Assembly: GCF_016592575.1 (NCBI RefSeq)
Contig: NZ_AP017470.1
Coordinates: 1,994,501 to 2,058,500 of the forward strand
Direction: 5' to 3'
Source: Thermotomaculum hydrothermale
Lineage (GTDB): Bacteria; Acidobacteriota; Holophagae; Thermotomaculales; Thermotomaculaceae
Length of the DNA stretch: 64,000 bases
The position numbers and the translations under genes were made by a program. Each line of letters opens with the position of its first letter. Positions within the stretch are counted from its first letter, which is position 1. Shown in pieces: positions 1 to 9,174 of this stretch. Below the pieces are notes generated by a model. That model did no database searches. It saw only the letters and a list, made by a program, of their open reading frames with translations, and was not told where the DNA came from.

Positions 1-620
1 CCTGAACTGAAAAGTTCTCCAACTTTTCCAAGGGGTAGAAAATTTGCAAGAAAACTTCCAAGCAAAAACAAACCAAACAGGCCAACTGTTACAAAGGTTA
101 AACCTGCAAGGCTTTCTGTCCATTTAATGTATCCGTGTTTAATCTCGTACCCTTCAATGGCTAACATCATAAACAGAAAGCTTGTGGCAATAACCGTTCC
201 TCCCTGGAAGCCACCACCTGGAGATAAATGCCCATGGATAAAAATGTATGCACCAAAAAGTATGGTAATCGGCAATAAAGGCTTAACCCCGTACTGCAAC
301 ATAGCATTTGCCGGGGTTTTTTGTTTTTTCACCTTTCTTTCTCCAGACAAAATTGCCGCCAATCCAGTTGCTGCAAGGAATAAAACAGTAACCTCGCCCA
401 ATGTATCAAATCCTCTGTAATTCACAACAATTGAGGTAACCACATTTGCTGATTCGGTATCTTTAATATCATTCTCAAGGTAATATTTAGCCACGCCTTT
501 AACATTATTTAAATCCAGCAAACTTACAACTGAAAAAAACTGAAAAGCAAAGTATAAAACAACAAAAAACACAAATATATTTTTAACTCTAAATCTTCTC
601 TTTAACCCAACCTTATTCAT
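1..620 (-). CDS. MbhE/MnhB-type antiporter subunit (partial, runs off left edge)
   Basis: Membrane subunit of an Mrp-type Na+/H+ antiporter or of an antiporter-linked membrane oxidoreductase. Reading the minus strand from an ATG at 620 gives about 206 residues, still open at base 1. The first ~95 residues (one N-terminal membrane helix, then the segment NYRGFDTLGEVTVLF) resemble MbhE, the end piece of MrpA. The rest (LSPGGGFQGGTVIA, several helices) is the MnhB/MrpB domain, so the two seem fused. The start follows the stop of the DUF4040 gene at 622 by one base, which implies coupling. The subunit order matches Mbh/Mrp operons. Hydrogenase or dehydrogenase subunits, if any, would lie off the window, so the coupling to a redox enzyme is unknown. 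Confidence 0.8.
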   Translation of the reverse strand, partial: MNKVGLKRRFRVKNIFVFFVVLYFAFQFFSVVSLLDLNNVKGVAKYYLENDIKDTESANVVTSIVVNYRGFDTLGEVTVLFLAATGLAAILSGERKVKKQKTPANAMLQYGVKPLLPITILFGAYIFIHGHLSPGGGFQGGTVIATSFLFMMLAIEGYEIKHGYIKWTESLAGLTFVTVGLFGLFLLGSFLANFLPLGKVGELFSS

Positions 621-621
621 A

Positions 622-882
622 CTATTGCTCCTCGTGCTTTTCAAATCTATCTGTTTTCCTTATGGCTATGAGGAAAACAAAGGTTGATAAACCTGCACCA
701 ATAGCTGCTTCAGTCATTGCCACATCAGGCGCATGAAGAATTAAAAATAGAATACTTGCCATCAGGGAGACAACAGAAGACCCTAAAACAGAGGAGACAA
801 GGTCATGTGTGATTATGGCAAAATACGCTGCCACAATCATTACCACCACACAGAAAACAGTTACAATCAACACAATATTCAT
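622..882 (-). CDS. DUF4040 / MbhD-like subunit of Mrp-type antiporter
   Basis: Small hydrophobic protein (86 residues from the chosen start) with three predicted membrane helices. It contains the segment LHAPDVAMTEAAIGAG, typical of the MrpA C-terminal piece that stands alone as MbhD (DUF4040). The frame is open further up to 927, but the ATG at 882 has a good AGGAG site and lies 2 bases after the stop of mnhG, so it is preferred. It is transcribed with mnhE-F-G upstream and the MbhE/MnhB fusion downstream. A separate DUF4040 gene indicates a split MrpA, as in archaeal Mbh/Mbs-type complexes and many bacterial Mrp-like loci. Confidence 0.85.
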   Translation of the reverse strand: MNIVLIVTVFCVVVMIVAAYFAIITHDLVSSVLGSSVVSLMASILFLILHAPDVAMTEAAIGAGLSTFVFLIAIRKTDRFEKHEEQ

Positions 883-883
883 T

Positions 884-1228
884 TTAATTCTCCTCTTCGT
901 TTTTATAGTACTGTTCACACTCGTCAATCACCAGTTTGTAAGGCTTAACTCCACTTCTTAAAGAAGCCCTTGCAAGTACAGAAGAAGAAAGAGGGTTGGT
1001 CATTAAAATGAAAAGAGTGAGTAAAAAGCATTTTATCCACCAATCAGGATGCAAAAAACCAACTCCCATTATTGTGCACATAGCACCTAAAGTACTCGCT
1101 TTGGTACCAGCCTGAAGCCTGTTATATAAATCAGGCATTCTAACAATGCCAATAGCCGACACAAACATAAAAAAGCAACCTATAACAAGTAAAATGTTCC
1201 CTATATAAGTGAATGCTGTATGCAACAT
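884..1228 (-). CDS. mnhG: Na+/H+ antiporter subunit G
   Basis: 114-residue MnhG/MrpG/PhaG homologue, a normal length for the family. It has three hydrophobic helices and the family segment IGIVRMPDLYNRLQAGTKAST at residues ~26-46. Its ATG overlaps the mnhF stop by one base (TAATG), so the two are translationally coupled. It acts in the cytoplasmic membrane as an accessory part of the multi-subunit cation/proton antiporter. The charged C-terminal tail ends in an acidic stretch. The family call is firm. The transported ion cannot be told from sequence. Confidence 0.93.
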   Translation of the reverse strand: MLHTAFTYIGNILLVIGCFFMFVSAIGIVRMPDLYNRLQAGTKASTLGAMCTIMGVGFLHPDWWIKCFLLTLFILMTNPLSSSVLARASLRSGVKPYKLVIDECEQYYKNEEEN

Positions 1229-1482
1229 TATAGCCCCCCTTCAAAGTAACGGGCAACTACAACGGTACCCACAAAACCGATAAGGGCATAAACCATTGCC
1301 ACATCTAAATAGATATATCTGTCAAAAACAAAAGATAATACCACCATTAACGCAACAGCAACAACTGTCATAAAATCCAGTGCCATAACTCTATCACTTG
1401 CAGTGGGGCCTTTCAAAAAACGGATAAACGCAGTAAAAAGGCTAATTCCGATTAAAATAACAATAACATTGATAAAAGTCAT
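1228..1482 (-). CDS. mnhF: Na+/H+ antiporter subunit F
   Basis: 84-residue MnhF/MrpF homologue with three predicted helices. The segment GPTASDRVMALD at residues ~25-36 is the recognisable family signature. The gene overlaps mnhE by 4 bases and mnhG by 1 base, so the E-F-G trio is translated as a coupled unit. It is a membrane accessory subunit of the Mrp-type antiporter. Confidence 0.93.
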   Translation of the reverse strand: MTFINVIVILIGISLFTAFIRFLKGPTASDRVMALDFMTVVAVALMVVLSFVFDRYIYLDVAMVYALIGFVGTVVVARYFEGGL

Positions 1483-1970
1483 TCAACACCTCCAAGATGC
1501 CTTTCAAAAGCGCCCTTGATAATCTTTCCGGCTGCATGAGGTTCTGTTTCCTGAACATCAATCCAGTGAATAAAGAGTTCATCTCCCTTAATGTCAAGAG
1601 TCATGGTTCCCGGAGTCAGGGTAATAGAGTTGGCAAGCCAGAGCTTATCCATATCTTCAGTCAACTTTGTTTTAACCCTTACAATCCCTGGATTAATCGG
1701 CAAAGATGGAGAAAGAACCCTTTTTGCAACATCAACATTGGCCTTTACCAGTTCAACAAAAAAAACAAAAAGATAAACAATCTTTCCCCAAATCCTTTTC
1801 GGGTGCAAATGATAAATTCCCCTTCTTGTAAAAAGAGGCCCTGTAAACAAAGAAATTACAATTGCCACAAACAACCCTACAATTAGTTCATCTTCATGTA
1901 GGGATCCAGTAAGCAAAACCCAAATCGCAAACAGGAAAATAATTGTAAAAATTAATCTTGATATTTTCAC
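1479..1970 (-). CDS. mnhE: Na+/H+ antiporter subunit E
   Basis: 163-residue MnhE/MrpE homologue and the first gene of the visible antiporter operon. It starts with two to three N-terminal helices. The soluble C-terminal half contains LANSITLTPGTMTLDI, the most conserved stretch of the family. The start is GTG at 1970, with GGGAGG a few bases upstream. The region before it (1971-2112) is the only place for the operon promoter and holds a 14-bp palindrome. Later operon genes run right to left off the window. The family call is firm. Confidence 0.92.
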   Translation of the reverse strand: MKISRLIFTIIFLFAIWVLLTGSLHEDELIVGLFVAIVISLFTGPLFTRRGIYHLHPKRIWGKIVYLFVFFVELVKANVDVAKRVLSPSLPINPGIVRVKTKLTEDMDKLWLANSITLTPGTMTLDIKGDELFIHWIDVQETEPHAAGKIIKGAFERHLGGVE

Positions 1971-2063
1971 TGCCCCTCCCTATATTTTTTTAAACTACTC
2001 CCTCTACACTCATTCAGTTAATAATGATAACTCAATTAAGACAATATAGTCTAACCTTTTTTT

Positions 2064-2077
2064 TGAATAGCTATTCA
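2064..2077. promoter_or_regulatory. 14-bp perfect palindrome upstream of antiporter operon
   Basis: TGAATAGCTATTCA reads the same on both strands and lies about 95 bases upstream of the mnhE start, in the only gap before the operon. It is followed by AT-rich sequence suited to a promoter on the minus strand. A dimeric regulator could bind here, but no regulator gene is nearby. In AT-rich DNA a 14-bp palindrome can occur by chance. Confidence 0.3.
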
Positions 2078-2112
2078 TTCTTGGGGAATTTTATGAAAAA
2101 TTTTTAATAAAA

Positions 2113-4149
2113 TTATTTGTTTTTACTCTGAAGAATTTTATTTATCATATCCTCAATCTGATTTCTATATTTTGGATAATCCGGTGTTGATTTTGCTTTT
2201 TCAAAATAAAACAGGGCTTTATCGTCCTGATTGTTTACAAAATAATACTCCCCTAACTTCAAATAAGGCTCGGTAAAAAGAGGATTTAATTTAATCGCTT
2301 TATTACATTCTTCAATTGCCGTATTTATTTCCCCTGTTCCAAAGTTGTAGAGTGCATTTGCAAATTCAACCCTTGACTTCACTACATTATCGATAAAAAC
2401 ACCTGCTAAAAGTTTTCCATCGTTCTTTTTAATTAACCTATTTAATACCTTTAAATGGCGATTTGCTTTATCATACCTTCCTTCGTTTAAATAAAGGTAA
2501 ACCAATGACAACCTTGGCAAAACAAAAACCTTTTTCCTTTTTATCGCTTTTAAGAAATAACCTTCAGCCTTATCAAACTCACCATTCTCATAATAGAATT
2601 CCCCTAATTGATGGTACAACCCTGCAGTTTGATATTTTCTATTAGAGAGGGCGCTTTCAAGTAATAGTTTATAACTTTCTATCTTTCCCGTTTGTTTATA
2701 CAAATTTGCAAGCAATCCTATTGAATTTTCAGCAGGGGCAAGCTTAAAAGCCTTCTTTGCATATGGGATTGCTTCATCAAACCTTTCTCTATTTTTCAAA
2801 GCAACAGCATAGTTAAAATTTGGTCTTGCCCTATTTGGAGAATATTTCAGAGAAGCTTTCCATATAGTTAAATCATCTTTATAATCAAAGTTTCTTGCAA
2901 AGGTTCTTATACCAAAAATCACAATAACAATTGTTGCTAAAAGTTTAAATTTTTTTAAATCTCTGCCAGACAACACCCATAAAATTTCAAGAATAATGAT
3001 TGTAAAGAAAAAAGCCGGGCCATAGAGGTTTCTTTCACTTAAAATATCGTAACCTGTCCACTTTAATCCCCTTAAAATAAAGGAATTTGAAGGAGCCATT
3101 AAAAGCAAATAAGAAAAATACGCAAATAGGGATAAAGGAAATTTATCCCTTAATTTATAGAAAATTATGGCAAGAAATAATAAAAACAAAAAAGAAAGAA
3201 CTGCTCTATAATCATAAATCTTTTCAATTAATGGCAAATCGTGGTCTAAATTTATATTTTTAGGAAAAACATTTAAGTAAATTGCATAGGCATTTGCATA
3301 AAGGTTTGTTGCTATTGTCTTTTGCTCAACCTTTCCAGAGTATTTTGAAAAAGTTCTTCTTACTTGAGGGAAAGGTGATATGTTGAGAAAAGCAGTGCCC
3401 AAACCTATCGCTATAAGAAATAACAAAACAGCAAAAATTCCTATAATAAGCCTTTTTTTAGAAAATGGTTTTACTGCAAGGTAAAGAAAAACACAAAACA
3501 AAGGAAATACAAGGTAAACCTCTTTAAAGAAAAAGGAAACAACAAAAACAAACATTGATGAAATAAAATACAAAATCTCATTTTTTAAATCCTTACTCTC
3601 AAGAAAAATCAAGAAAAGGTATACACCAAGTATGAAGAAAAATCCACCTATTCCGTTATTACTTCCAGCCACATAAGAAACAGCTTCTGTGTTAACTGGA
3701 TGAACCAGAAAAAGCAAGCCACCTAAAAAAGAGAATAATTCAACAAAGCTTTCTTTTCTCTGTTCTTCTTTTTTCTTTAATTTTTCTTTCCCCTTTAAAA
3801 ACTTTGAGATAAGCAATTTTCTCAAAAAGAGAAAAAACAAAAAAGAAGCCAATATATGAAAGATTAAATTTACCACCTTGTATCCAGAGGGATTGTCTTT
3901 AAAAATATTGTATTCTGCCAAAAACAGAACCCAGAATGCATAACTATCCCTATTGGGATAAAATCTCTTTGTATTATGAATAATCTTAAAATAACCTGAT
4001 ATAGATTTAAATTCCTTAGCAGTATTAATTAAGCGAAGGTCGTCAAAAAGAAAACTCCCTCCAAGTGAAGGAGAATATATAAGAATGCCAACCAAAAAAA
4101 ACAAGAATAGAACATATTTTTTTTTGCTATAAAGAGAATTGTTCTTCAT
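2113..4149 (-). CDS. membrane GT-C-like protein with C-terminal TPRs
   Basis: 678-residue polytopic membrane protein. The N-terminus has one helix followed by GGSFLFDDLRL, a short acidic loop motif like that of GT-C glycosyltransferases (PMT/TMTC type). About ten helices follow to residue ~420. The C-terminal ~250 residues are TPR units such as YHQLGEFYYENGEFDKAEGY and PYLKLGEYYFVNNQDDKALFYF. This layout matches bacterial TMTC-like proteins, which are thought to move sugars from lipid carriers to proteins or glycans outside the cell. The activity is inferred from architecture only. It is a single gene transcribed away from the wecA-like gene, at the edge of the polysaccharide region. Confidence 0.75.
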   Translation of the reverse strand: MKNNSLYSKKKYVLFLFFLVGILIYSPSLGGSFLFDDLRLINTAKEFKSISGYFKIIHNTKRFYPNRDSYAFWVLFLAEYNIFKDNPSGYKVVNLIFHILASFLFFLFLRKLLISKFLKGKEKLKKKEEQRKESFVELFSFLGGLLFLVHPVNTEAVSYVAGSNNGIGGFFFILGVYLFLIFLESKDLKNEILYFISSMFVFVVSFFFKEVYLVFPLFCVFLYLAVKPFSKKRLIIGIFAVLLFLIAIGLGTAFLNISPFPQVRRTFSKYSGKVEQKTIATNLYANAYAIYLNVFPKNINLDHDLPLIEKIYDYRAVLSFLFLLFLAIIFYKLRDKFPLSLFAYFSYLLLMAPSNSFILRGLKWTGYDILSERNLYGPAFFFTIIILEILWVLSGRDLKKFKLLATIVIVIFGIRTFARNFDYKDDLTIWKASLKYSPNRARPNFNYAVALKNRERFDEAIPYAKKAFKLAPAENSIGLLANLYKQTGKIESYKLLLESALSNRKYQTAGLYHQLGEFYYENGEFDKAEGYFLKAIKRKKVFVLPRLSLVYLYLNEGRYDKANRHLKVLNRLIKKNDGKLLAGVFIDNVVKSRVEFANALYNFGTGEINTAIEECNKAIKLNPLFTEPYLKLGEYYFVNNQDDKALFYFEKAKSTPDYPKYRNQIEDMINKILQSKNK

Positions 4150-4214
4150 ACACCAGCCCTTTGATTTTTAATGAACAAAAGAATTTTAACATTAAATAAT
4201 AAAAAGGTTAAGGT

Positions 4215-4242
4215 TTGACATAGCTCAACGCCATAGTATTAT
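4215..4242 (+). promoter_or_regulatory. sigma70-like promoter for the wecA-like gene
   Basis: A consensus -35 box TTGACA at 4215-4220 is followed after 16 bases by TATTAT at 4237-4242. It sits about 40 bases upstream of the ATG at 4283, in the divergent gap between the TPR membrane protein and the glycan initiator. Confidence 0.6.
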
Positions 4243-4282
4243 ATTATTATGCTTGGGTTTTATGCTATACGGGAAATAATTT

Positions 4283-5899
4283 ATGCTTGATTATTTTCTC
4301 AAACTTACAACTTTTTCTTTTATAATAAACACCTTATTAATACCTTTAAGCCTGTTTTTAGCAAAGAAAATAAATATTGTAGACTATCCAGATAAAAGGA
4401 AAATTCACATAGAACCCACTCCTCGAAGCGGTGGGATTGCCATATTTTTAACATTTCTTTTGACAATATTAGTTACGCAAAAATTAACCCCTTTCTTAAC
4501 AATGCTCATAATTGCAAACACTTTAATTTTCTTAATCGGAATAATTGACGATAAATATAACCTCTCAGCCTATAAAAAACTTGCTGGAGAATTTATTGTA
4601 GCAACTTTAATAATTTTTTGGGGGAGTATACGATTTAAAATAGGTGGCAACTACACAGGGTTTTTAAATTCAAACCTTGTTTCTATTCTGCTAAGTTATA
4701 TGTGGATAATAGGGGTTACAAATGCCATAAACTTAATTGACGGAATGGATGGTCTTGCAGGTGGAATTTCTTTTCTATCATTCTGTGCCATTATAACAAT
4801 TGCAATAACAAAAGGATTTGCTTTACAGGGAATAATTGCCGGGGTTTTTTTAGGAAGTATAATATCTTTTTTAAATTTCAATCTCCCTATGGCAAAACTC
4901 TTTTTAGGTGATTCCGGAAGCCTTTTGCTTGGGTTTAACATTGCAATTTTATCCCTTTCTGTATCATATAAAACAGGTACATTGCTATCCGTTATTTTCC
5001 CATCTCTCTTTGTTTTAATTCCTGTAATTGATACTATTTACGCATTTTTCAGAAGAATTATAAAAGGAAAGAACCCCCTTACAACACCTGACAGAGAACA
5101 CTTACACCACAAATTGTTATTGTTAAAGTTTTCCAGAAACCAGGCTTTGATAATTTTTTATTTCTTTTCTGGGATTTTTACAACAATTGCAATTAGCTTA
5201 AAATCTAAAAACATACTTTACGGAATAATATTTAGCTTATCTTTGATTTTTTTGTTATTTCTTGCGATTTACATGCTTGAAAAAAATAAAGTTGATGAAA
5301 AGATTGAGAAATTTAACCACTTCACAGACAAACTAAAACAAAAATTGCTGTCAGGTTCAAACGAACAAAATAATAGCCTGAAAATTTTCATTATTTTAAA
5401 CTCTTCGTTATATGTTCTGGCTCTATATGCAATAAGCTCTTTTAAAGAATATTATAATATTATTTTGGTCTTGCTATTTATCTCATACATTATTCTTGCA
5501 ATAATCTCTGCACTGTTAAAAGAACAAGGTAAAATGCTTCTCTTTATTAATTTCTGGATAGACTTTTTACTTATTTATGTGCTTGTAATAAATGGTTATG
5601 AGAAAATGGTTCAGATTATTTTAATTGTAATCTTCCCCTTTTTCCTCTATAAATTAATCTCAAGAAAAAAGTTTATCATTCTAATTCCCACACCAACAGA
5701 CATTCTCCTATTTTTTTCAATTCTGACAATACTTATACTTAAAAAGTACAATCCTGATATCTTTCCTATTATTTTCTACACCGCCATTTTTTACACATAC
5801 AAAAAGATAATTTCAATTGGCAATTTGGAAACAACTGTTAAATTTTCGCTTTTGCAAAGCTTAATTTTTGTTTTATTTCTTCTGTCTCTTATTTTATAA
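4283..5899 (+). CDS. WecA/TagO-type polyprenyl-phosphate GlcNAc-1-phosphate transferase
   Basis: Glycosyltransferase family 4 (MraY/WecA superfamily) membrane enzyme. It moves a sugar-1-phosphate from a UDP-sugar to undecaprenyl phosphate, which starts glycan synthesis at the inner membrane. Visible motifs: GIIDDKY (catalytic Asp pair, residues ~87-93), NLIDGMDGLAGG (~149), FLGDSGSLLLGF (~208) and REHLHHKLL (~274), the HxHH motif of the WecA branch. At 538 residues it is longer than the usual 320-380. The last ~200 residues add about six hydrophobic helices of unknown role. It is convergent with the DUF1972 glycosyltransferase, with one base between the two stops. It is the second initiator in the locus besides the WbaP-type enzyme. 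Confidence 0.88.
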   Translation: MLDYFLKLTTFSFIINTLLIPLSLFLAKKINIVDYPDKRKIHIEPTPRSGGIAIFLTFLLTILVTQKLTPFLTMLIIANTLIFLIGIIDDKYNLSAYKKLAGEFIVATLIIFWGSIRFKIGGNYTGFLNSNLVSILLSYMWIIGVTNAINLIDGMDGLAGGISFLSFCAIITIAITKGFALQGIIAGVFLGSIISFLNFNLPMAKLFLGDSGSLLLGFNIAILSLSVSYKTGTLLSVIFPSLFVLIPVIDTIYAFFRRIIKGKNPLTTPDREHLHHKLLLLKFSRNQALIIFYFFSGIFTTIAISLKSKNILYGIIFSLSLIFLLFLAIYMLEKNKVDEKIEKFNHFTDKLKQKLLSGSNEQNNSLKIFIILNSSLYVLALYAISSFKEYYNIILVLLFISYIILAIISALLKEQGKMLLFINFWIDFLLIYVLVINGYEKMVQIILIVIFPFFLYKLISRKKFIILIPTPTDILLFFSILTILILKKYNPDIFPIIFYTAIFYTYKKIISIGNLETTVKFSLLQSLIFVLFLLSLIL

Positions 5900-5900
5900 A

Positions 5901-6998
5901 TTAATTGCTATTTAAGACTTTTTCAAATACCCGCAAATACTTCTCAGCAACAGATTCCCAATTATAATAATTTTTAATTTTAATAACATTTTTTTCCTGA
6001 AAAACAATTCTTTTACCTTCATCAAAAGAGTTAATTAAACCAGCAATTTCGTTATCCGTTTCAAAGAATAAACCATTTTCCTTCAGTACACTCCGATTAA
6101 ATCTATTTCTATGGGCAACAATATAAGCCCCTGCCGCCATTGCCTCAAGAAGAGAGGGATTTGTCCCGCCTACCGAATGACCATGAAAGTATAGTTTTGA
6201 AAACAACCTCAAGGTGTTAAGCTCTTTCTGATTATAAATTGCACCTAAAAACCTTATATTTGAGTTATCGCCATACTTTCTTACAAGGTATTTCCCATGT
6301 TTTGTTTGAGGATTGCCTACCAGTAAAAGAGGAAATTTAGAATTTGATTTCAAATACCCTTTAATAATTGTTTCAAGATTATTTTCAGGCTCAAAACGGG
6401 CAATAGTAAGAAAATAAGAATATTTTTTAACACCATACTTTTCAAGAACGCTTAAATCAGGATTATCAAAAATTCCTGCACCGTATGGAATAACCTCCCC
6501 ATCAACCTTGAAATTTTCAAGATAGTAATCCCTTATCCCCTCATTGTCAAATATAAGAAAATCACTAAAAGCAACCGCCCTTCTTTCGCAAAGTTTTATG
6601 AATTTCTTTAAAAGAGAACTCCATTTCTCTCTCTTCCATTCAAGCCCATCCATATTGGTTAAAAATTTTGCCCCTGTCTTTTTTTTCAGGTAAAAAAACA
6701 ATGCAGAGGGGACATACCCTAAATTTAAAATTATGTCAAAATCATCTTTAACAGCGTTTTTAAGGCAAAGGTAATCGTAAATAAATGTCCCAAATATTTT
6801 TAACTTACTCTCTTTAGCAAAAATATGCCTTATTTCAACATCGTTAAACTCGCTTTTTTTATAAGGATGCTCGTCTGTATTATAGACAACAACTTTATGC
6901 CCCTTTTTTACCCAGCAAATCGACAACTTCTCAGCACACTGCTCAAAACCACCATACGCATTAGGTATCCCCCTTGTCCCTAAAATGGCAATTTTCAT
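5901..6998 (-). CDS. GT4-family glycosyltransferase with DUF1972 N-terminus
   Basis: 365-residue GT-B fold glycosyltransferase. The N-terminal MKIAILGTRGIPNAYGGFEQ is the DUF1972 signature, seen in rhamnosyl-type transferases of polysaccharide loci. The C-terminal half carries the nucleotide-sugar site with GGTNPSLLEAMAAGAYIVAH. It probably adds one sugar to the undecaprenyl-linked repeat unit on the cytoplasmic face. It is the last gene of the long minus-strand glycan cluster and ends one base from the wecA-like stop. Donor and acceptor cannot be told. Confidence 0.87.
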   Translation of the reverse strand: MKIAILGTRGIPNAYGGFEQCAEKLSICWVKKGHKVVVYNTDEHPYKKSEFNDVEIRHIFAKESKLKIFGTFIYDYLCLKNAVKDDFDIILNLGYVPSALFFYLKKKTGAKFLTNMDGLEWKREKWSSLLKKFIKLCERRAVAFSDFLIFDNEGIRDYYLENFKVDGEVIPYGAGIFDNPDLSVLEKYGVKKYSYFLTIARFEPENNLETIIKGYLKSNSKFPLLLVGNPQTKHGKYLVRKYGDNSNIRFLGAIYNQKELNTLRLFSKLYFHGHSVGGTNPSLLEAMAAGAYIVAHRNRFNRSVLKENGLFFETDNEIAGLINSFDEGKRIVFQEKNVIKIKNYYNWESVAEKYLRVFEKVLNSN

Positions 6999-7025
6999 CC
7001 AATCAATCCTTTCAGCAATTAGTTT

Positions 7026-8072
7026 TTAAAGCCTTTTTCTTATGTTTTCAGCAATGCTTTTCATCCTGTCCAGATTTAACAAAAATGAAAAGCCAAGTTT
7101 TACCGGCAAACTAACATAATAGTAAAAAAGCAAAAGAAAATTCGGTTTAATTGAAAAATCAATTTTATAGCCATAATCTTGCATTAATTTTCCACAGATT
7201 TTCTGGCATAGAAAAACTTCTGTTGAATTCAGCCCCCCCTTTTTCCAATTGGAAGCACTATTTTTGTCAATGCCCAACTCTTGCTCATTGTCTTTTTTTA
7301 AAGATGAACCTATTTTTGGAACATTAAGCATGTCTTTTGAATATCCTATTCCTGTGAAATTGCACAAATCTTTAAGAAATGATTCTGGATTATTTAAAAT
7401 ACACTCAAACTTAAATGTTTTAAAAAAATCTTTACTATCATTTGCCTTAGCGATTCTGACAGATGAATTCCACAACCTGCTAATTACCACAGGATGATAA
7501 TTTGCTCTTACCCTTATCATTTCTTTTAAAGGCATATATTCTTCACCGTAAAACTTCCTTTTCCACTTATTCTTTTGTGAAAGAAGAACATCCCTTGGGT
7601 CTCTAACTAAGTTCACGATTTTTGCATTGGGAAAAAATTTTAGAATTTCTTCTATATAAAAAAGGTTTCTTGGTGTCTGCTCGCATGGTATTCTCTTCCC
7701 ATTCTTTTTAGTTTCAAAAAACAAAAATGCTCTGTAAACATCAATCATTGTTAAATCTTTATTTGAAATAGAATCTACTATCATTTTTGCATCATTCTCA
7801 AAGCGATTATCAAAGTTTTTCTTAAAATAATAGCCAACCCTCTGTATAAACAGAAGATATGATGCAAGTTTAATTGCTTCTTTTTCTGTTATCACTTTAT
7901 TTTCGTCACTTTTACTCCAGATTTCTCCCCAGAAATGTATCTCATTGAAAGTAAAAACTTCTTTATTTTTACCTAAAATCCTTGCTGTCATTGTTGTACC
8001 GCTTCTGCTATTCCCTACAACAAAAATGAATTTATCTTCCACTTTCTTTTTCCCTTTCAATAAAATTTTCAT
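7026..8072 (-). CDS. sulfotransferase (PAPS-dependent)
   Basis: 348-residue sulfotransferase-fold protein. The PAPS 5'-phosphosulfate loop is GNSRSGTTM at residues ~20-28. The 3'-phosphate site is VRDPRDVLLSQKNKW at ~157-171. It likely transfers sulfate from PAPS to a sugar of the surface glycan. The ATG at 8072 overlaps the upstream glycosyltransferase by 41 bases. A GTG at 8039 (codon 12) with an upstream purine-rich stretch would cut the overlap to 8 bases and still leave the P-loop intact, so the start is uncertain. PAPS would come from the CysDNC set in the same cluster. Confidence 0.85.
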   Translation of the reverse strand: MKILLKGKKKVEDKFIFVVGNSRSGTTMTARILGKNKEVFTFNEIHFWGEIWSKSDENKVITEKEAIKLASYLLFIQRVGYYFKKNFDNRFENDAKMIVDSISNKDLTMIDVYRAFLFFETKKNGKRIPCEQTPRNLFYIEEILKFFPNAKIVNLVRDPRDVLLSQKNKWKRKFYGEEYMPLKEMIRVRANYHPVVISRLWNSSVRIAKANDSKDFFKTFKFECILNNPESFLKDLCNFTGIGYSKDMLNVPKIGSSLKKDNEQELGIDKNSASNWKKGGLNSTEVFLCQKICGKLMQDYGYKIDFSIKPNFLLLFYYYVSLPVKLGFSFLLNLDRMKSIAENIRKRL

Positions 8073-9174
8073 AGATTTTTAATAGTTTTAAAGTATTTTC
8101 TTTTCTTGAATAATTATTAACAACAAAATTACAAAATTCTTCATTAAAAGGAGAATTAAAGGCTTTCAAAATAGCATTTCTTATTGAATTCACATCGTCA
8201 GGCTCACAGTAAAAAGCATAATCTTTAAAATATTCATACTGATACCCTTTTTTCGTTATAACCACATTACACTTCATAGCCGCCGCTTCAAGGCTAACCA
8301 GCCCTGTCGTCTCAAACCAGCTTGGCAAAACATGGACTTTTGCAGCTTTAAAGTATTGAGGCAACTCATTTCTATCTACAAAGCCAAGAAAAAAAACATT
8401 TTCCCCTGCTATTTTTTTTAATTTTTCATAGTAAAACCTTTGATTGGGAGAAGAACTCCCTATAATAAACAATTTAAAAGGCAATCCATTAACTGCTTTG
8501 ACCAAATTTATCTGGTTTTTCATCATTGCAACCCTTGATACAGATATAATGCTATCCTTTAACTTAACAGCGATATCATTATCAATCTTTGTTTTTTCAT
8601 AGTCAAAAACCTCAGTATCAATCCCGTTATAGACAATAGAATAAGGGATTTTTGATATTTTTAAATCCTTTTTAATAGCATCCATCTCCATATGGGAATT
8701 TGGAACAATAAAATCAGCAAGATTTAATGTTTTTTTTATCAAACCTATATATCCTTTAATAAATAGGAGTAATAGTTTTTTATTAAATTCTCTATTTTTT
8801 ATAGCCTTTACCCCTATTTTTAATTCTTGAAAAGCACTGTAAGGAAGTATATTCGCCAGTATTCTTCTAATTCCATAACTGCCAAATCTTTCAACCTCTC
8901 TCCAGTTAATGTAAATAGGAGTAATAATCACAGGCTTTCCCTGTTTTCTGGCATTCAATGCCTGGATATATACATCAGGAACAGATGTTAAATTATATAA
9001 ATGAACCAAATCATAACCTTTTAAATCAGGTTTTAACTCTGTGGAAATATCAACATCGACTCCATATTCTTTTAAAAATTTTGCAGTTTCAACAATTTGA
9101 TTTGTATCTCCACCAGGAATTTTAAACAAATTAGACCTTGATTGGATTAAAACCCTAAAATTTAACTTACTCAT
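8032..9174 (-). CDS. GT4-family glycosyltransferase
   Basis: 380-residue GT-B glycosyltransferase with an N-terminal acceptor domain and a C-terminal GT4 domain. The EX7E motif is visible in SWFETTGLVSLEAAAM at residues ~309-324. The ATG overlaps the end of the polymerase gene by 8 bases, consistent with coupled translation. It is a cytoplasmic or membrane-associated enzyme that extends the lipid-linked oligosaccharide. Sugar specificity is unknown. Confidence 0.86.
   Translation of the reverse strand: MSKLNFRVLIQSRSNLFKIPGGDTNQIVETAKFLKEYGVDVDISTELKPDLKGYDLVHLYNLTSVPDVYIQALNARKQGKPVIITPIYINWREVERFGSYGIRRILANILPYSAFQELKIGVKAIKNREFNKKLLLLFIKGYIGLIKKTLNLADFIVPNSHMEMDAIKKDLKISKIPYSIVYNGIDTEVFDYEKTKIDNDIAVKLKDSIISVSRVAMMKNQINLVKAVNGLPFKLFIIGSSSPNQRFYYEKLKKIAGENVFFLGFVDRNELPQYFKAAKVHVLPSWFETTGLVSLEAAAMKCNVVITKKGYQYEYFKDYAFYCEPDDVNSIRNAILKAFNSPFNEEFCNFVVNNYSRKENTLKLLKIYENFIEREKESGR

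Noticed and set aside
127-420. 97-codon plus-strand frame
   Set aside because: It is antisense to the MbhE/MnhB-type gene, whose minus-strand frame has clear family motifs and continues to the window edge.
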